Part shown: positions 1 to 9,720 of the stretch, piece after piece | How positions within the stretch are numbered: position 1 is the stretch's first letter | Layout: each line of letters starts with the position of its first letter | DNA from: Nocardia cyriacigeorgica | GTDB lineage: Bacteria > Actinomycetota > Actinomycetes > Mycobacteriales > Mycobacteriaceae | Reading direction: 5' to 3' | DNA length: 64,000 nucleotides | Assembly: GCF_010858045.1 (NCBI RefSeq) | Contig: NZ_JAAGVC010000010.1 | Coordinates: 1 to 64,000, forward strand | The notes under the pieces: generated by a model | The model's database searches: none | The model's input: the letters and a program-made list of their open reading frames with translations, nothing else | Told to the model about the DNA's origin: nothing | Made by a program: the position numbers and the translations under genes

Positions 1-160
1 GGCCGTAGGGGGGCGGGCGATGTCCGGGCGGGATCGGGTGTCCACCGGGCGGGACCGGCCCATAGCCGTACGGTGGTTGACTCACTCCCCCGTACCCCCT
101 CGTCTCATGTTCACCGACAGCCGCTGACGCAGGATAGCAAGCTGTTTAGAGTAGGCACTC

Positions 161-1789
161 ATGCTGACTCTTCGGGGGGGCGCCGTCGGCGCGCTGCTTA
201 TCACCATCGTCGGATTGCTCACGATGGGAACGCCCGCGACCGCACCGGTAGCCCATGCGCAGGAAGCTGTCGCCGACGGCATCACCATCGTCGCCGATCT
301 CAAACTCAGCCGGGATGGCGTGCTCGAGGTCAAAGAGCAGATCACCGTCCCCGAGGGTGACAAGTTCACCATGACGGTGCCGCTGCGGGTGCCCGCGGGC
401 GAGGGCGCCGAACGGGTCTTCGAGGTCACCGGCATCACCGCGGAGGGCGCGGGCACGGCGAAGGTCGAAGGCGATCTGTTCACCGTACGCGCCGATCCCG
501 GCCAATCGAGTTTCAGCTACTCGGTGAACAACACCGTCAGCGAGCAGGAGGGCACCCAGCTCTTCCATTGGGTGGGCGTGATGAACGCCGATATCGCCTC
601 CATCACCGCCTCGCTGATCAGCCCGAGCTTCGAAATGGGCATCGTGGACTGCACACTCGGTCCGCCGAACGCGAGCAAGCCGTGCGCGGACGTGCACATC
701 GAGGCCGACGGCGTGCTCTACCTGGAGCAGACCGACCTCAACAAGGGCGACGCCATCGACCTGACCTTGCAGATCCCGCCGGGCACCGTGCCCGCCAACG
801 CCGAGATCCGCGAAACCGGTTCGACCGCCTTCGATATCACCGCGCCGGTGCTCGCCGCGTTCGGTGCGCTGCTGCTGGCCCTTGCGGCCGCGGCGGCGTA
901 TGTGTTCCGCGCGCGACGTCAGCAGGCCGATGCGGGAACCGGCACCATCGACCCGGTGCTGCGCGAGAACGGCAAGGCGCAGTTCACCTCCCCCGACGGC
1001 ATCCTGCCCGGCGAGGCCGGTGTGCTGCTCGACGAGAACGCCGACCCGACCGATATCGCGGCCACCGTCGTCGATCTCGCGGTACGGCGCTATCTGTGGA
1101 TCGCGCCGATCAGCGATTCGGATTGGCGGATCACCCGGGTGAACCCCGCCGACGATCAGCTGCGGCCGTACGAGCGGGCCGTGTACGAGGCGCTGCTGCC
1201 CGGCGGCGCGGAGGCCGTCACCGTGAGCGAATTGCGTGCGCCCGGGCGGGTGCAGGCCGGCCCGGTGCGCGAAGCGATGCTGGCGGATGCGGTGGAGCGC
1301 GGCGCGCTCATCGACCAGACCCGGCGCAAGCTGCCGATCTGGTTGGGCATCGGCCTGCTCGTGGTCGGTGTCGGCGCGACCATCGGCCTGGCCCTCACCT
1401 CCGGCCACGCCCTCGTCGGCGTCGCCATCGCGCTCGCCGGTGTGGCCGCGCTGCTGCTGCCGCGTTTCCTGCCCACCCGCACCGCCCACGGCCGCACCCT
1501 CACCGGCCAGGTCCGCGCCCTGCAACGCGGCCTCGACGCCCTGCGCCGCGATTCCATTCCCCCCGCCGACCAGGAGCTGGTTTTCTCCCGCGCACTCCCG
1601 TTCACCGTCATCACCGGTCGCGCCGACAACTGGATCCGCACCTTCCGCGACCTCAACCCCAGCGCCGACCGCCAACCCGGCCTCTACTGGTTCGGCGGCT
1701 TCGACCGCGACCCCAACCTCCACCGCTTCGCCGGGCATTTCCCGTATTTCATCACCGCGGTGGAAGGCCTGTTCCCCGCGGGGAACTGA
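161..1789 (+). CDS. DUF2207 family membrane protein
   Basis: The 542-residue product has a signal peptide (about residues 1-34, ending near AHAQEA). An extracytoplasmic beta-rich part runs to about residue 225 and is followed by a transmembrane helix near 230-250. A charged cytoplasmic part follows, then a hydrophobic hairpin near 394-440 and an aromatic-rich tail (WFGGFDRDP). This signal / outside domain / TM / inside domain / TM pair order is that of the DUF2207 predicted membrane proteins common in actinobacteria, whose function is unknown. ATG 161 directly precedes the signal peptide. The gene is monocistronic and convergent with the ROK regulator; a long hairpin separates them. Family call fairly sure, role unknown. 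Confidence 0.8.
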   Translation: MLTLRGGAVGALLITIVGLLTMGTPATAPVAHAQEAVADGITIVADLKLSRDGVLEVKEQITVPEGDKFTMTVPLRVPAGEGAERVFEVTGITAEGAGTAKVEGDLFTVRADPGQSSFSYSVNNTVSEQEGTQLFHWVGVMNADIASITASLISPSFEMGIVDCTLGPPNASKPCADVHIEADGVLYLEQTDLNKGDAIDLTLQIPPGTVPANAEIRETGSTAFDITAPVLAAFGALLLALAAAAAYVFRARRQQADAGTGTIDPVLRENGKAQFTSPDGILPGEAGVLLDENADPTDIAATVVDLAVRRYLWIAPISDSDWRITRVNPADDQLRPYERAVYEALLPGGAEAVTVSELRAPGRVQAGPVREAMLADAVERGALIDQTRRKLPIWLGIGLLVVGVGATIGLALTSGHALVGVAIALAGVAALLLPRFLPTRTAHGRTLTGQVRALQRGLDALRRDSIPPADQELVFSRALPFTVITGRADNWIRTFRDLNPSADRQPGLYWFGGFDRDPNLHRFAGHFPYFITAVEGLFPAGN

Positions 1790-1813
1790 CTCCCCCATTG
1801 CGAGCCGGTGAGT

Positions 1814-1859
1814 GGTACATGACGCAGGCGACACGCCGCGAGTGCCTACGTCATGTACC
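1814..1859. terminator. long inverted repeat between convergent genes
   Basis: Arms of 16 bases (1814-1829 and 1844-1859) pair with one mismatch around a 14-base loop. It lies between the stop codons of the convergent DUF2207 and ROK genes and is probably a bidirectional, U-tract-free terminator. Confidence 0.55.
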
Positions 1860-1868
1860 GCTCGGCGG

Positions 1869-3137
1869 CTAGGTGAGGGTTGCGCGGCGAAGGGCGGAGA
1901 GGGGGTCGGTGTAGAGGGGGGTCAGGGAGGTTACTACGGCGGCGAACTCTTGGACTTTGGGGGCGAAGCCGGTGATGCGGATGTCGGTGGGAGGGAGGGC
2001 TGTCGACTGGTTGAAGGCTCGGGAAACGTGGGACAGGGCGGGGCGGTAGGCCGTGAAGGCTTGGCCGCCCAGGACTACTCGGTCGGGGTTGAGGAGGTCG
2101 CGGATGAGGGCGACGGTCTGGCCCAGCGTTGTCGCGCGTTCGGCCAGGAGGTCGCGGGCGGGCTGGGAGCCCTCGGCGGCGGCGCGGTAGAGGTCGGCGA
2201 TGGTGGTGCCCGCGGTGCCGTTGTGGGCGGGGATGATGCCGCGGCCGACGGCGCGGGCGTGCAGGGCACGGTCGCCGACGGTCACCTCGAAGCAACCCGT
2301 ACGGCCGCAGGTGCATTCGACGTCCGAGCCGGTGGGAAGGTGCGCGATGGAGCCGGGGCCATTGCTGGGGGTGTGCACGCGGCCGTCCAAAGTGACGGCC
2401 ACACCGGCGGTTTCGCGAACATAGAAGTAGAGGCTGCTGCCCTTGGCGAGCCCGGTGACGTCACGATCACCGGTGGGCAGCAGCAGTTCCGATGCGGCCA
2501 TGGCCTCGACGTGCGGCGCCACCGACACCGGAAGTTCGAGTACCTCGGCGAGCACCGCGCCCAGCGGTGCCGCGCGCCAGCCGAGCTTGGGATGGTCGAC
2601 CACACCGGTCTGCGTGTCGACACGGCCGCCGATGGCGACCCCGGCCCACAACGGTTTACGCCGATGCCAGCGCTGCAGGAACGCGCGGGCGCTGCGGGCA
2701 ACGGTGGTGACGGCGAATTCCTGGCCGGTCTGCGGCGTGGCGATGGCCAGGCCGCCCAGGATGCGGCCGCGCAGGTCGGCAGCGACGATCTTGGTGGCGG
2801 CGGCACCGATGTGCACGCTGATCGTCAGATACGAGTCGTGGTCGATCTCGAACGGCACGCGGGGCCTGCCGACGGCACCGGAGGCGGTGAGGTCGGGGCG
2901 TTCGCGCAGCAGCCCCGCGGTCAGCAGTGCCGAGACCTGACGGTTCACCGTCGCGATACTCAAACCTGTTGCGCGAGCGGCATTGTCGCGCGAGACGGGT
3001 CCGCCGGTGGCGGCTCGCAGCACCGCGGCCGCCGGATTGTCGGAGATCCGCAGTTCCGGCGCGACGACGACCGGGCGAGTGTTGCGGACACGGGCAGTGG
3101 ACCGAGAAACGCTACGTTCCAGGGTAGGAAGGGACAT
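1869..3137 (-). CDS. ROK family transcriptional regulator (NagC/XylR-like)
   Basis: 422 aa. An N-terminal winged-helix segment (about 30-90, with ARATGLSIATVNRQVSALL) is followed by a ROK sugar-kinase-like domain. The ROK zinc motif CTCGRTGC (C-x-C-G-x-x-G-C) is present near residue 265. The glycine-rich nucleotide loop of true kinases is not well kept, which fits a regulator rather than a glucokinase. Such proteins usually repress sugar uptake or catabolic genes and respond to a sugar ligand; no sugar operon is adjacent, so the target is unknown. ATG 3137 lies 7 bases after GGAA. Codons are typical of the window. Confidence 0.85.
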   Translation of the reverse strand: MSLPTLERSVSRSTARVRNTRPVVVAPELRISDNPAAAVLRAATGGPVSRDNAARATGLSIATVNRQVSALLTAGLLRERPDLTASGAVGRPRVPFEIDHDSYLTISVHIGAAATKIVAADLRGRILGGLAIATPQTGQEFAVTTVARSARAFLQRWHRRKPLWAGVAIGGRVDTQTGVVDHPKLGWRAAPLGAVLAEVLELPVSVAPHVEAMAASELLLPTGDRDVTGLAKGSSLYFYVRETAGVAVTLDGRVHTPSNGPGSIAHLPTGSDVECTCGRTGCFEVTVGDRALHARAVGRGIIPAHNGTAGTTIADLYRAAAEGSQPARDLLAERATTLGQTVALIRDLLNPDRVVLGGQAFTAYRPALSHVSRAFNQSTALPPTDIRITGFAPKVQEFAAVVTSLTPLYTDPLSALRRATLT

Positions 3138-3479
3138 CTGTGGATTCCTTGCTGAAGTCCCGTCAACGGGACGTGCCTACACGTGTGGCGTGGCGGCGAC
3201 GCGCGAGCGGAAGAACTCGCTCAGCCGCGACAGCAGGGACAACACAGTTCCCGCGTGAGCGGGAGCCGCAGACCGAGACCAGCGGTCACATAGGTGACGC
3301 GCTGAGCGGTGATACGGCCGGTGAACATGCGATCGAAGGTAACACCGATTCGGGCGACGCACCAAGCCCCGGCACGCCGATGTGCGCCCGGACACAACTG
3401 TTTCCGCAGGTGAAGACGTTGTCTGACGAATCATGAACAATCGACGGCCGAACCGGACGGCGCGGCGGTGCACACGCCG
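3138..3479. other. intergenic region upstream of the ROK gene
   Basis: About 340 bases without a credible gene. Short frames here are arginine-rich shadows. It should contain the ROK promoter; no clear operator was found. A weak hairpin (TTCCCGCG/CGGGAG) lies near 3247-3265. Confidence 0.5.
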
Positions 3480-3511
3480 AAACCCCGCCGAGCAATGCTC
3501 GGCGGGGTTTT
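3480..3511 (-). terminator. rho-independent-type terminator
   Basis: Perfect 14-bp stem (3480-3493 with 3497-3510) around a 3-base loop, with T runs on both sides. It is positioned to end transcription of the leftward secreted-protein gene whose stop is at 3585. Confidence 0.8.
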
Positions 3512-3584
3512 CGCGCAGACCGCACCGCGGCCTACCGTTTACCCGCGGATCGGACCAGATGGGCGGACAACCATCGGTCCGCAG

Positions 3585-4298
3585 CTACTTCGCCGGTGCC
3601 GGCGCCGGGAATGGCTGATTGATCGTCGAGAAGTACTGGATCGCGGCCCCGATCGCGACGGGCGCGGTCACCAGCAACTGCCCGGCCACCGTGCCGAGCG
3701 CACCGACGGCGAGGACACCACCGATGCAGCCGATGGCGGCGGCGGGGATGAACGGACCGAACAGGCCGATGATGGTGGCCGAGGCGACGGTGGCGCCCGC
3801 GATGCCGCCGAGCACGCAGCCCACAGCCGCGCCGCCGAGCCCGCCGACGAGTGTGCCGATCGTCGCCCCCATCGCGATGGTGCTCGTCAGCCTGGTCCAG
3901 GCATCCTTTTCCCGATCGTATTCGGACTTGAACGGCGCCTTGTCCTCGAAGGGCAGCGCGACCGGCTTGTAGACCGCATGCGCGAGATCGAATTGCGGCG
4001 TCAACGTCGCGGTGCGATCCGAAATCTGCGCGGCGATCGGGAATTCGAATTCATCCACCCGGAAACGCAACGGTGTTCCGGCGAGCACCGTTCCGTCCGC
4101 GGCCTTGACCTTGAATGTGTCGTCCTCTACCACCAGCGATCCGGCATCGGTGGTGATGATCGACTGAGTTTCCGTCGCGTGCGCGGTGAAACCGACGGCT
4201 CCGGTGTCCTTTTCCGGCGCCGCACCCGATGTTCCGGCAGCTACGCCGGTCGCGACGGTCACCAATGCCGCGATAACGGCCAGCTTCCTCATCCTCAT
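3585..4298 (-). CDS. secreted glycine-zipper protein, paralog 1
   Basis: 237 aa, starting at ATG 4298 with a GAGGGA ribosome site 9 bases upstream (ATG 4292 is also possible). Signal peptide about 1-28 (VATGVAAGTSGAAP). A soluble domain of about 100 residues includes DGTVLAGTPLRFRVD and PVALPFEDKAP. The C-terminal 90 residues are very hydrophobic and Gly/Ala-rich with glycine-zipper spacing (GGLGGAAVGCVLGGIAGATV), two Cys and the tail YFSTINQPF. A close paralog sits at 14360-15064 with the same domain order. I know no function; the hydrophobic glycine-zipper half suggests insertion into or association with the mycolate envelope. Coding seems certain because the paralog conserves the frame. 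Confidence 0.8.
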   Translation of the reverse strand: MRMRKLAVIAALVTVATGVAAGTSGAAPEKDTGAVGFTAHATETQSIITTDAGSLVVEDDTFKVKAADGTVLAGTPLRFRVDEFEFPIAAQISDRTATLTPQFDLAHAVYKPVALPFEDKAPFKSEYDREKDAWTRLTSTIAMGATIGTLVGGLGGAAVGCVLGGIAGATVASATIIGLFGPFIPAAAIGCIGGVLAVGALGTVAGQLLVTAPVAIGAAIQYFSTINQPFPAPAPAK

Positions 4299-4469
4299 GA
4301 AACGCAATCCCTCATCTCAATGAAACTTCCGGGGAACAGCATCGACGGAATTGCGACCGCTGCCGAGATTAAAATGCGGCCAGATTTCAATGAGTCGTGC
4401 GCGGGCGCGTCACTGCCCGCGAGCCGCCGTTACCCCGGCGGCTCGCGGTGGGGACCAGCCACGCGTTCC

Positions 4470-4610
4470 TTACACCGGCGCGTAGGACGCGTAGATCACT
4501 TCATTGCGAAAAGTCCTGGCGTCCAGCAATTTCAGATCGGGAATCTGGTGGCCCCTGCCTGCGATGGCACCGTCCACCGTGATGTTCTCTGCGATCACCA
4601 ACGAACGCAC
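4470..4610 (-). pseudogene. internally deleted dihydrofolate-reductase-like (RibD C-terminal type) remnant
   Basis: A 46-codon frame begins with GTG 4610, six bases after a strong site (GAGGAGG, 4617-4623). The first 16 residues (VRSLVIAENITVDGAI) look like the N-terminus of RibD-C/DHFR-family proteins. The last 25 (DLKLLDARTFRNEVI...) look like the C-terminal strand of the same family. The middle of about 120-150 residues is missing and the two ends are joined in frame. It therefore looks like a gene collapsed by one large in-frame deletion, keeping its RBS and stop. The resemblance is judged by eye. Confidence 0.55.
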
Positions 4611-4724
4611 GATCAACCTCCTCGGTGTCGTCCTCCACCGATGGAGACGAGCCGGGGTCCGGCGATTCATCGCCGTGGCCACGGGGGCGCGTCGTCCGCT
4701 CGCTCACCGGTGAGCCCGGCGCGC

Positions 4725-5297
4725 TCAGCTCTTCTTGGCGGCGGCCTTCATCTGCTTCTTGAAGGCACGGACCTCCAGCAGGGATTCCGCGTCGACGATA
4801 TCGGCGGCCGAGCGGCGCGAACCGGGTTCGGCATAGGCGCCGGCGGCGTCCTCCCAACCCTTGGGCCGGATGCCGAGTTGTTTGCCGAGCAGGGCGAGGA
4901 ATATGCGGGCCTTCTGGTCGCCGTAGCCGGGCAGGTCCTTGAGGCGGCGCAGCACCTCTTTGCCGTCCGGATCGCCCTGGGTCCAGATGGCCTCGACGTC
5001 ACCGTTGTAGTGCTCGATGATGTAGCGCGCGAGGTCCTGGGTGCGGCGGGCCATCGAGCGCCCGTAGCGGTGGATGGCGGGCGGGGTCGCGCACAATTCC
5101 TCGAACTCGGCGGTGTCGGCCTCGGCGATCCGGTGGATATCGAGCCCGCCCATCCGGTCGGCGATCTTCTTCGGCCCACGGAAGGCGTGCTCCAGCGGAT
5201 ACTGCTGGTCCAGCAACATGCCGATGACCAGGGCAAGCGAGCTCTCCGACAGCAGCTCGTCGGCCTCCGGTTCCTGCGCGAGAGTCAACTTGGCCAT
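4725..5297 (-). CDS. HhH-GPD-type base-excision DNA repair protein
   Basis: 190 aa. The N-terminus (SSLALVIGMLLDQQYPLEHAF) matches the small actinobacterial HhH-GPD glycosylase-like family. A helix-hairpin-helix segment LKDLPGYGDQKARIFLALL lies near residues 118-136. The tail is lysine-rich (KKQMKAAAKKS). Related proteins excise damaged bases from DNA; activity of this short subfamily is not well established. It is divergent from the GNAT gene at 5430. ATG 5297 is preceded by AGGAGG-like sequence on the minus strand. Confidence 0.85.
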   Translation of the reverse strand: MAKLTLAQEPEADELLSESSLALVIGMLLDQQYPLEHAFRGPKKIADRMGGLDIHRIAEADTAEFEELCATPPAIHRYGRSMARRTQDLARYIIEHYNGDVEAIWTQGDPDGKEVLRRLKDLPGYGDQKARIFLALLGKQLGIRPKGWEDAAGAYAEPGSRRSAADIVDAESLLEVRAFKKQMKAAAKKS

Positions 5298-5429
5298 GCT
5301 GCGCTCCTCCTAGCGGTCCGGATGTCCCCCGATCATCCCACCCCGCCCAGGTCCCGTGCACGAGCCCGGTCGCGGCCGACGCGCGGAAAGGAGTGGAAAC
5401 CGAACGCGGTGTTTCGTAGCGTCTGCCGC

Positions 5430-5876
5430 ATGGACGAGGCCGAAGTGGTGGTGCGCGGCTGCACCGGGCGGGATGAATGGCCTGCGTTGATCCGCATCTG
5501 GCGCGCGGCGGTCACCGCGACCCACGACTTCCTCTCCCCCGAAGACATCGATTTCTACGAGTCCCGCATGCCGGCCTATCTACCGGAGGTGGAGCTCTCG
5601 GTCGCCGAGCGCGACGGCGTTCCCATCGGCTTCTCCGGCGTAGCCGACGGCAAACTCGAGATGCTGTTCGTCGATCCGGCCCAGCACGGCACGGGAGCCG
5701 GTTCGGCGCTGCTCGCCGCAGCGACGGTGGTCAACCCGCGGCTGCTCGTGGATGTGAACGAGCAGAATCCGCGGGCACTCGGCTTCTACGAACACCACGG
5801 ATTCACCCGGCTCGGGCGCTCGGCGACCGACCCGGAGGGTCGCCCGTTTCCGATCGTGCATCTCGGCCTCCGGTAG
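5430..5876 (+). CDS. GNAT family N-acetyltransferase
   Basis: 148 aa starting at ATG 5430; no clear Shine-Dalgarno is visible, so it may be leaderless. The fold order is that of GNATs: RIWRAAVTATHDFLSPEDI near the N-terminus, a central strand (LEMLFVDPAQHGTGAGSALL) carrying the acetyl-CoA loop Q-x-x-G-x-G-x, and NPRALGFYEHHGF near the end. These enzymes move an acetyl group from acetyl-CoA to an amine. The closest type by eye is the YjaB/YafP-like acetyltransferase group; substrate unknown. Confidence 0.85.
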   Translation: MDEAEVVVRGCTGRDEWPALIRIWRAAVTATHDFLSPEDIDFYESRMPAYLPEVELSVAERDGVPIGFSGVADGKLEMLFVDPAQHGTGAGSALLAAATVVNPRLLVDVNEQNPRALGFYEHHGFTRLGRSATDPEGRPFPIVHLGLR

Positions 5877-5975
5877 CCGGACCTGCGCGAACTCCACCGC
5901 GAGGTTACCCAGCGGTAGTGATACCTGTCACAGACCTGCGTCGCGAGCGCCGATCCGCCCACGTAGGCTCGGCGC

Positions 5976-6833
5976 ATGCCACAAACGGCGATACCCACAT
6001 CCGCAACACCCACGATGGATGCACCAATGAACAGCTTCGGGTTACGTCCCGACCGCTTCGACTCGGCGGGCCAGGAACAACTGATCGATGTGCGCGACCT
6101 GGAGGCCGCGCTGCCCGGATTGTCGCGGTTGCGCGACTGGGCCCATCAGGCGCTCGCACTGGGGCCCGGTGAAACCGCCGTCGACATCGGCTCGGGCACC
6201 GGCTCGGAAGTCATCACCTTCGCCGAGGCCGTCGGCCCCACCGGCACTGCCATCGGCGTCGAACCCGACCCGCATCTGCTGGCCGCGGCCGAACGCAACG
6301 CCGCCCAGCTCGGCTCCCGGGCGAAATTCCATTCCGGCGACGCCTACGGCATCCCGTTCGGCGCCGACACCTTCGACGCGGTGCTGTGCGAGCGCGTCTT
6401 CCAGCACCTCACCGCCCCCGATCGCGCCGCCCGCGAAATCGCGCGGGTGGTGAAACCCGGCGGACGGGTCGTGGTGGTGGACGCCGATTGGGGCACCGCG
6501 ATCGTGCACCCCGGCGACCACCGGGTGGTCCGCGGCGTCGTCGACACCCTCATCTCGGCGACCACCAATCCGTTCTCCGGCCGTCGCCTGCCCGGCCAGC
6601 TCACCAAGGCCGGGCTGGTCGTCGACGATATCGGCTCGCACGCCCTGGTCCAGCAGCGTTCGGCCGGTGCGGGCGCGCTGGTCTCGCGGATCTCGGCGAT
6701 GGCGGTGGCGCGCGGTTCGATCACCGAAGCCGAGCGCGACCAGCTGCTGGCCGATCTGGCCGCGGGCGCGGCGAGCGGCGACATCCACCTGTCGGTGACG
6801 ATGTTCGCGGTGCTCGCCCACAAACCCGCCTGA
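5976..6833 (+). CDS. class I SAM-dependent methyltransferase
   Basis: 285 aa. The SAM-binding motif I VDIGSGTGSE lies near residues 70-79, the acidic end of strand 2 at GVEPD, and post-I to motif II regions at GDAYGIPFGADTFDAVLCERVFQHL and VKPGGRVVVVD. This is the UbiE/MenG-like Methyltransf_11 pattern. The substrate cannot be inferred. ATG 5976 is used here, but methionines 14 and 18 (MDAPMNSFG) are possible starts. It is followed by a strong terminator and is convergent with the aminotransferase. Confidence 0.85.
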   Translation: MPQTAIPTSATPTMDAPMNSFGLRPDRFDSAGQEQLIDVRDLEAALPGLSRLRDWAHQALALGPGETAVDIGSGTGSEVITFAEAVGPTGTAIGVEPDPHLLAAAERNAAQLGSRAKFHSGDAYGIPFGADTFDAVLCERVFQHLTAPDRAAREIARVVKPGGRVVVVDADWGTAIVHPGDHRVVRGVVDTLISATTNPFSGRRLPGQLTKAGLVVDDIGSHALVQQRSAGAGALVSRISAMAVARGSITEAERDQLLADLAAGAASGDIHLSVTMFAVLAHKPA

Positions 6834-6853
6834 AACCGGCCGATCGAGACGAC

Positions 6854-6886
6854 GAACCCGCGGCGCGAGGTACCCGCCGCGGGTTC
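6854..6886. terminator. bidirectional hairpin terminator
   Basis: Perfect 12-bp stem GAACCCGCGGCG / CGCCGCGGGTTC with a 9-base loop, between the convergent methyltransferase and aminotransferase genes. Confidence 0.75.
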
Positions 6887-6916
6887 GCTACCGGGGCATC
6901 CCCGGCCTTCAAGCCT

Positions 6917-8254
<1,338 letters not shown>

Positions 8255-8316
8255 TCACTCGGCACACCCCGGTCAACGTTACCCGGCGATTGCTGCGAAT
8301 TGGGGGCAATAAAAAA

Positions 8317-8404
8317 GGGGACCCCGCGCACCCGGCAGAGCCCGTTGACCCTTGCTGCCTTCCGGCCCTGGGGGAGTTCACAGGATGCGCGCCGCGCGGG
8401 ATCC
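8317..8404 (-). ncRNA. ffs: bacterial small signal recognition particle RNA (4.5S type)
   Basis: On the minus strand the conserved apical domain is present: CAGGGCCGGAAGGCAGCA, with the GGAAG tetraloop-type hairpin, then the asymmetric internal-loop side ending in GGGUCAACGGGCU. The flanking arms (GAUCCCGCGC at the 5' end, GUGCGCGGGGUC at the 3' end) pair, and a TTTTTT run follows at 8311-8316. The ends are estimated from pairing. It binds Ffh for co-translational targeting. It lies immediately upstream of, and on the same strand as, the aminotransferase gene. Confidence 0.9.
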
Positions 8405-8527
8405 GTCGGCCAGTGTAGCGGTCCCTCGCGGGCCGTGCAGACAGGGGGCGCGCGCGACAAGATCGCTGGCTACGATCCTTGGGAACAACGGGAGGGGCTT
8501 TGCCCTCACGCACGAGGGGATCGACAG

Positions 8528-9499
8528 ATGACCAACCAGAATCCGCCCGGCAGCGGCGGCCCGGAACCGCAGTGGTGGGAGACACCGAACACCGGTCAGG
8601 GGGCCGACCCGTCCAGGGCGGATCCGACGATCCTGCGATCCGACTTGAACCAGCCGGTGGCCGATCCGACCATCCTGCGCTCGGACCTGAATCCGCCCGG
8701 CGATCCGTACTCGAGCGGTGCGAACCCCTACGCCAGCGGCGCCGCACCGTATCCGGGGGCCAACCCCTACCCGAGCGGAGCCACCCCGTACCCGCCCGGT
8801 GGACAGCAGCAGTGGGCACCGGGCCAGCCGGTGCCGCCCGCCGGCTTCATGCCTCCGCCACCGCGGCCGAGCAACAAGACGCCCTGGATCATCGGCGGTT
8901 CGATCGCCGCGGTGGTGCTGCTCGTGGTCATCGTCGGTGTGATCGCCATCGCCTCGAGCGTGTCCGATTCCAGCGACAAGCCCTGGGACGGTGAGTACGC
9001 CTTCAAGGAGGGCAACGCCTGCGAGCTGGTCGACCTCAGCGTCCTCGACCAGTGGGCGGTCAACCGGGAGGAGACCACCCACAAAGAGGACGGCCCGATG
9101 GACAGCATCGGCGGCGGCGACCTCAGCTGCCGGGCCAAGAACACCAACCCCGGCGAGGACGGCGGCGATGCGTCGCTGTCGCTCGAGGTCGCCTTCGACA
9201 CCAAGTACCAGGACGAACCCCGGTTCGACATGTGGAAGCAGTTCGACACCGGAACCACCGGCACCGGCTACGACCACGGCAACGTGAGCGATATCGGCGA
9301 GCGCGGCTACTACGCCACCCAGGAACACACCTACAACTACATCCCCAGCACGCTCGACCACATCGTCGCCGTGAACGACAGCAATATCTCGGTCAAGGTC
9401 GAGATCAGCGTCTCGTCCATGAGCAGCTTCGACCGCGACGGCATCGACGCCGCGGCCCGCGCGCAGGTCAAGAAGGTGCTCGACGCCCTGCGCAAATAG
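8528..9499 (+). CDS. proline-rich single-pass membrane protein (possible LucA/Rv3723-type)
   Basis: 323 aa from ATG 8528 (GAGGGGA upstream). Residues 1-115 are Pro/Gly/Ser/Tyr-rich and contain an 11-residue motif ADPTILRSDLN twice (about 31-41 and 45-55). One TM helix spans about 119-143. The exported domain (150-323) has Cys near 165 and 199 that could form a disulfide, and alternating strand-like segments. In M. tuberculosis the gene next to Rv3722c is Rv3723 (LucA, which coordinates Mce1/Mce4 lipid uptake). The matching neighbour order and topology make orthology plausible, but I could not align them. Confidence 0.6.
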   Translation: MTNQNPPGSGGPEPQWWETPNTGQGADPSRADPTILRSDLNQPVADPTILRSDLNPPGDPYSSGANPYASGAAPYPGANPYPSGATPYPPGGQQQWAPGQPVPPAGFMPPPPRPSNKTPWIIGGSIAAVVLLVVIVGVIAIASSVSDSSDKPWDGEYAFKEGNACELVDLSVLDQWAVNREETTHKEDGPMDSIGGGDLSCRAKNTNPGEDGGDASLSLEVAFDTKYQDEPRFDMWKQFDTGTTGTGYDHGNVSDIGERGYYATQEHTYNYIPSTLDHIVAVNDSNISVKVEISVSSMSSFDRDGIDAAARAQVKKVLDALRK

Positions 9500-9586
9500 C
9501 CGGCGCGACGCCGCGCACCAGCACGGATGAGCGCCGCGACCGGCCCGTTTGGCATCGGCCGGGGTCCAGCCGGTATGCTGCACCAC

Positions 9587-9671
9587 GGAGGATTCGCCTA
9601 GTGGCCTATGGCGCTCGCCTGGAACGCGGGTTGGGTTAACGCCCTCAGGGGTTCAAATCCCCTATCCTCCG
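9587..9671 (+). tRNA. tRNA-Ser (anticodon GGA)
   Basis: Acceptor arms GGAGGAT (9587-9593) and ATCCTCC (9664-9670) pair. The anticodon stem CTCGC/GCGGG encloses CTGGAAC with anticodon GGA at 9621-9623. A long class II variable arm (TTGGGTTAACGCCCTC) and the T-loop GTTCAAATC are present. It reads UCC/UCU. CCA is not encoded. Confidence 0.95.
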
Positions 9672-9678
9672 CAGAGAA

Positions 9679-9716
9679 CAACAGGCCGGGACACTTCTCA
9701 GTGTCCCGGCCTGTTG
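9679..9716. terminator. bidirectional terminator after tRNA-Ser
   Basis: Perfect 16-bp stem (9679-9694 with 9701-9716), 6-base loop. It serves tRNA-Ser on the plus strand and the HxlR operon on the minus strand. Confidence 0.85.
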
Positions 9717-9720
9717 TGCG

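Noticed and set aside
146..1834. 562-residue open frame antisense to the DUF2207 gene
   Set aside because: Composition (Gly/Glu/His/Arg-rich without hydrophobic core) is that of a high-GC shadow; the plus-strand frame has a signal peptide, TM segments and family motifs.
1812..3155. 447-residue Gly-rich frame antisense to the ROK regulator
   Set aside because: No recognisable fold; mirrors the codon structure of the ROK gene.
3468..5429. Very long plus-strand frame running from 3468 into the GNAT gene
   Set aside because: Upstream of 5430 it is antisense to two better genes and lacks any domain; only the portion from ATG 5430 is GNAT.
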